Assembly: GCA_009787445.1 (NCBI GenBank)
Contig: WRFX01000005.1
Location: 1 to 43,710 of the forward strand
Length of the DNA stretch: 43,710 nucleotides
Source: Chitinivibrionia bacterium
GTDB lineage: Bacteria > Fibrobacterota > Chitinivibrionia > Chitinivibrionales > Chitinivibrionaceae
Reading direction: 5' to 3'
Shown in pieces: positions 43,667 through 43,710 of the stretch (positions within the stretch are counted from its first letter, which is position 1; each line of letters starts with the position of its first letter). Below the pieces are notes generated by a model. It was not told the origin of the DNA. It did not search any database and was given only the letters and a program-made list of their open reading frames with translations. Made by a program: the position numbers and the translations under genes.

Positions 43667-43710
43667 ATGAAAGTAAAAAAGGTTGTTTCCGACAAAATTT
43701 GCAAAATTGA
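43667..43710 (+). CDS. Start of a gene cut by the window end (partial)
   Basis: An ATG opens a frame reading MKVKKVVSDKICKI to the window edge without a stop. The upstream ribosome binding site is weak (AGG about 9 nt before). Only 14 codons are visible, so no product can be named. The preceding 126 bp are very AT-rich and could hold its promoter. Confidence 0.4.
   Translation, partial: MKVKKVVSDKICKI

Overview
The window is a dense, AT-rich bacterial chromosome segment with about 46 protein genes, mostly housekeeping, and no rRNA, tRNA, CRISPR array or insertion sequence that I can recognise. The host looks Gram-negative: it has a MlaD/MCE lipid-transport protein, type IV pilus motor parts, signal-peptide and lipobox proteins, and a propeller protein ending in a Por/T9SS-like C-terminal domain. 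A consensus sigma-28 promoter in front of a YjfB-type motility gene suggests flagella. A flagellated relative of the Fibrobacterota (FCB group) fits, but no marker here proves it. TTG and GTG starts with good ribosome binding sites are common.

Layout. 1-2597: a DNA methyltransferase fused to a nuclease-like domain, then thiE, both leftward, after a short palindrome-rich stretch. 2647-5607: folC behind a strong hairpin, then hpf, an MCE protein and HPr. 5621-9236: nadB, a VapC/antitoxin pair, then maf and a secreted protein. 9297-11174: htpG. 11171-17626 is one long leftward series: acyltransferase with a zinc ribbon, a ZapB-like coiled coil, zapA, rny, recA, an ECF sigma factor, a small membrane protein, a Spy/LTXXQ-like protein and a double zinc-finger protein, with ychF upstream. 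18887-25058: a surface-polysaccharide group (FkbM methyltransferase, two GT4-like and one GT2 glycosyltransferase) and a large exported propeller protein. 25171-28730: an HTH-STAS protein facing a pilT-pilC-ftsE run. 28839-33447: a hybrid histidine kinase and an HD-GYP response regulator, overlapping. 33663-33917: a compact sigma-28/yjfB/terminator unit. 33888-34352 is the one long non-coding gap. It holds a 164-bp element of three nested inverted repeats, followed by a fibronectin type III lipoprotein. 35362-37490: an unknown protein, a PlsC acyltransferase and nrnA. 37477-42832: the conserved rimP-nusA-infB-rbfA-nrnA operon (leftward), in which IF2 carries a large lysine-free Arg/Asp/Asn/Gly-rich insert. 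43043-43540: a DUF5618/HEPN-like small protein, then the first codons of a gene cut by the window end.

How parts work together. The translation operon, recA/rny, folC/thiE/nadB and htpG are core functions. The kinase/HD-GYP pair (probably c-di-GMP turnover), yjfB and the pilus genes form a loose motility and surface-behaviour neighbourhood. The ECF sigma factor with its membrane and periplasmic partners looks like an envelope-stress module. The least explained items are the nested inverted-repeat element, the methyltransferase-nuclease-PKD-like fusion, the SD-sequestering hairpin before folC, the paired zinc-finger protein, and the HTH-STAS protein with a degenerate phosphorylation site.
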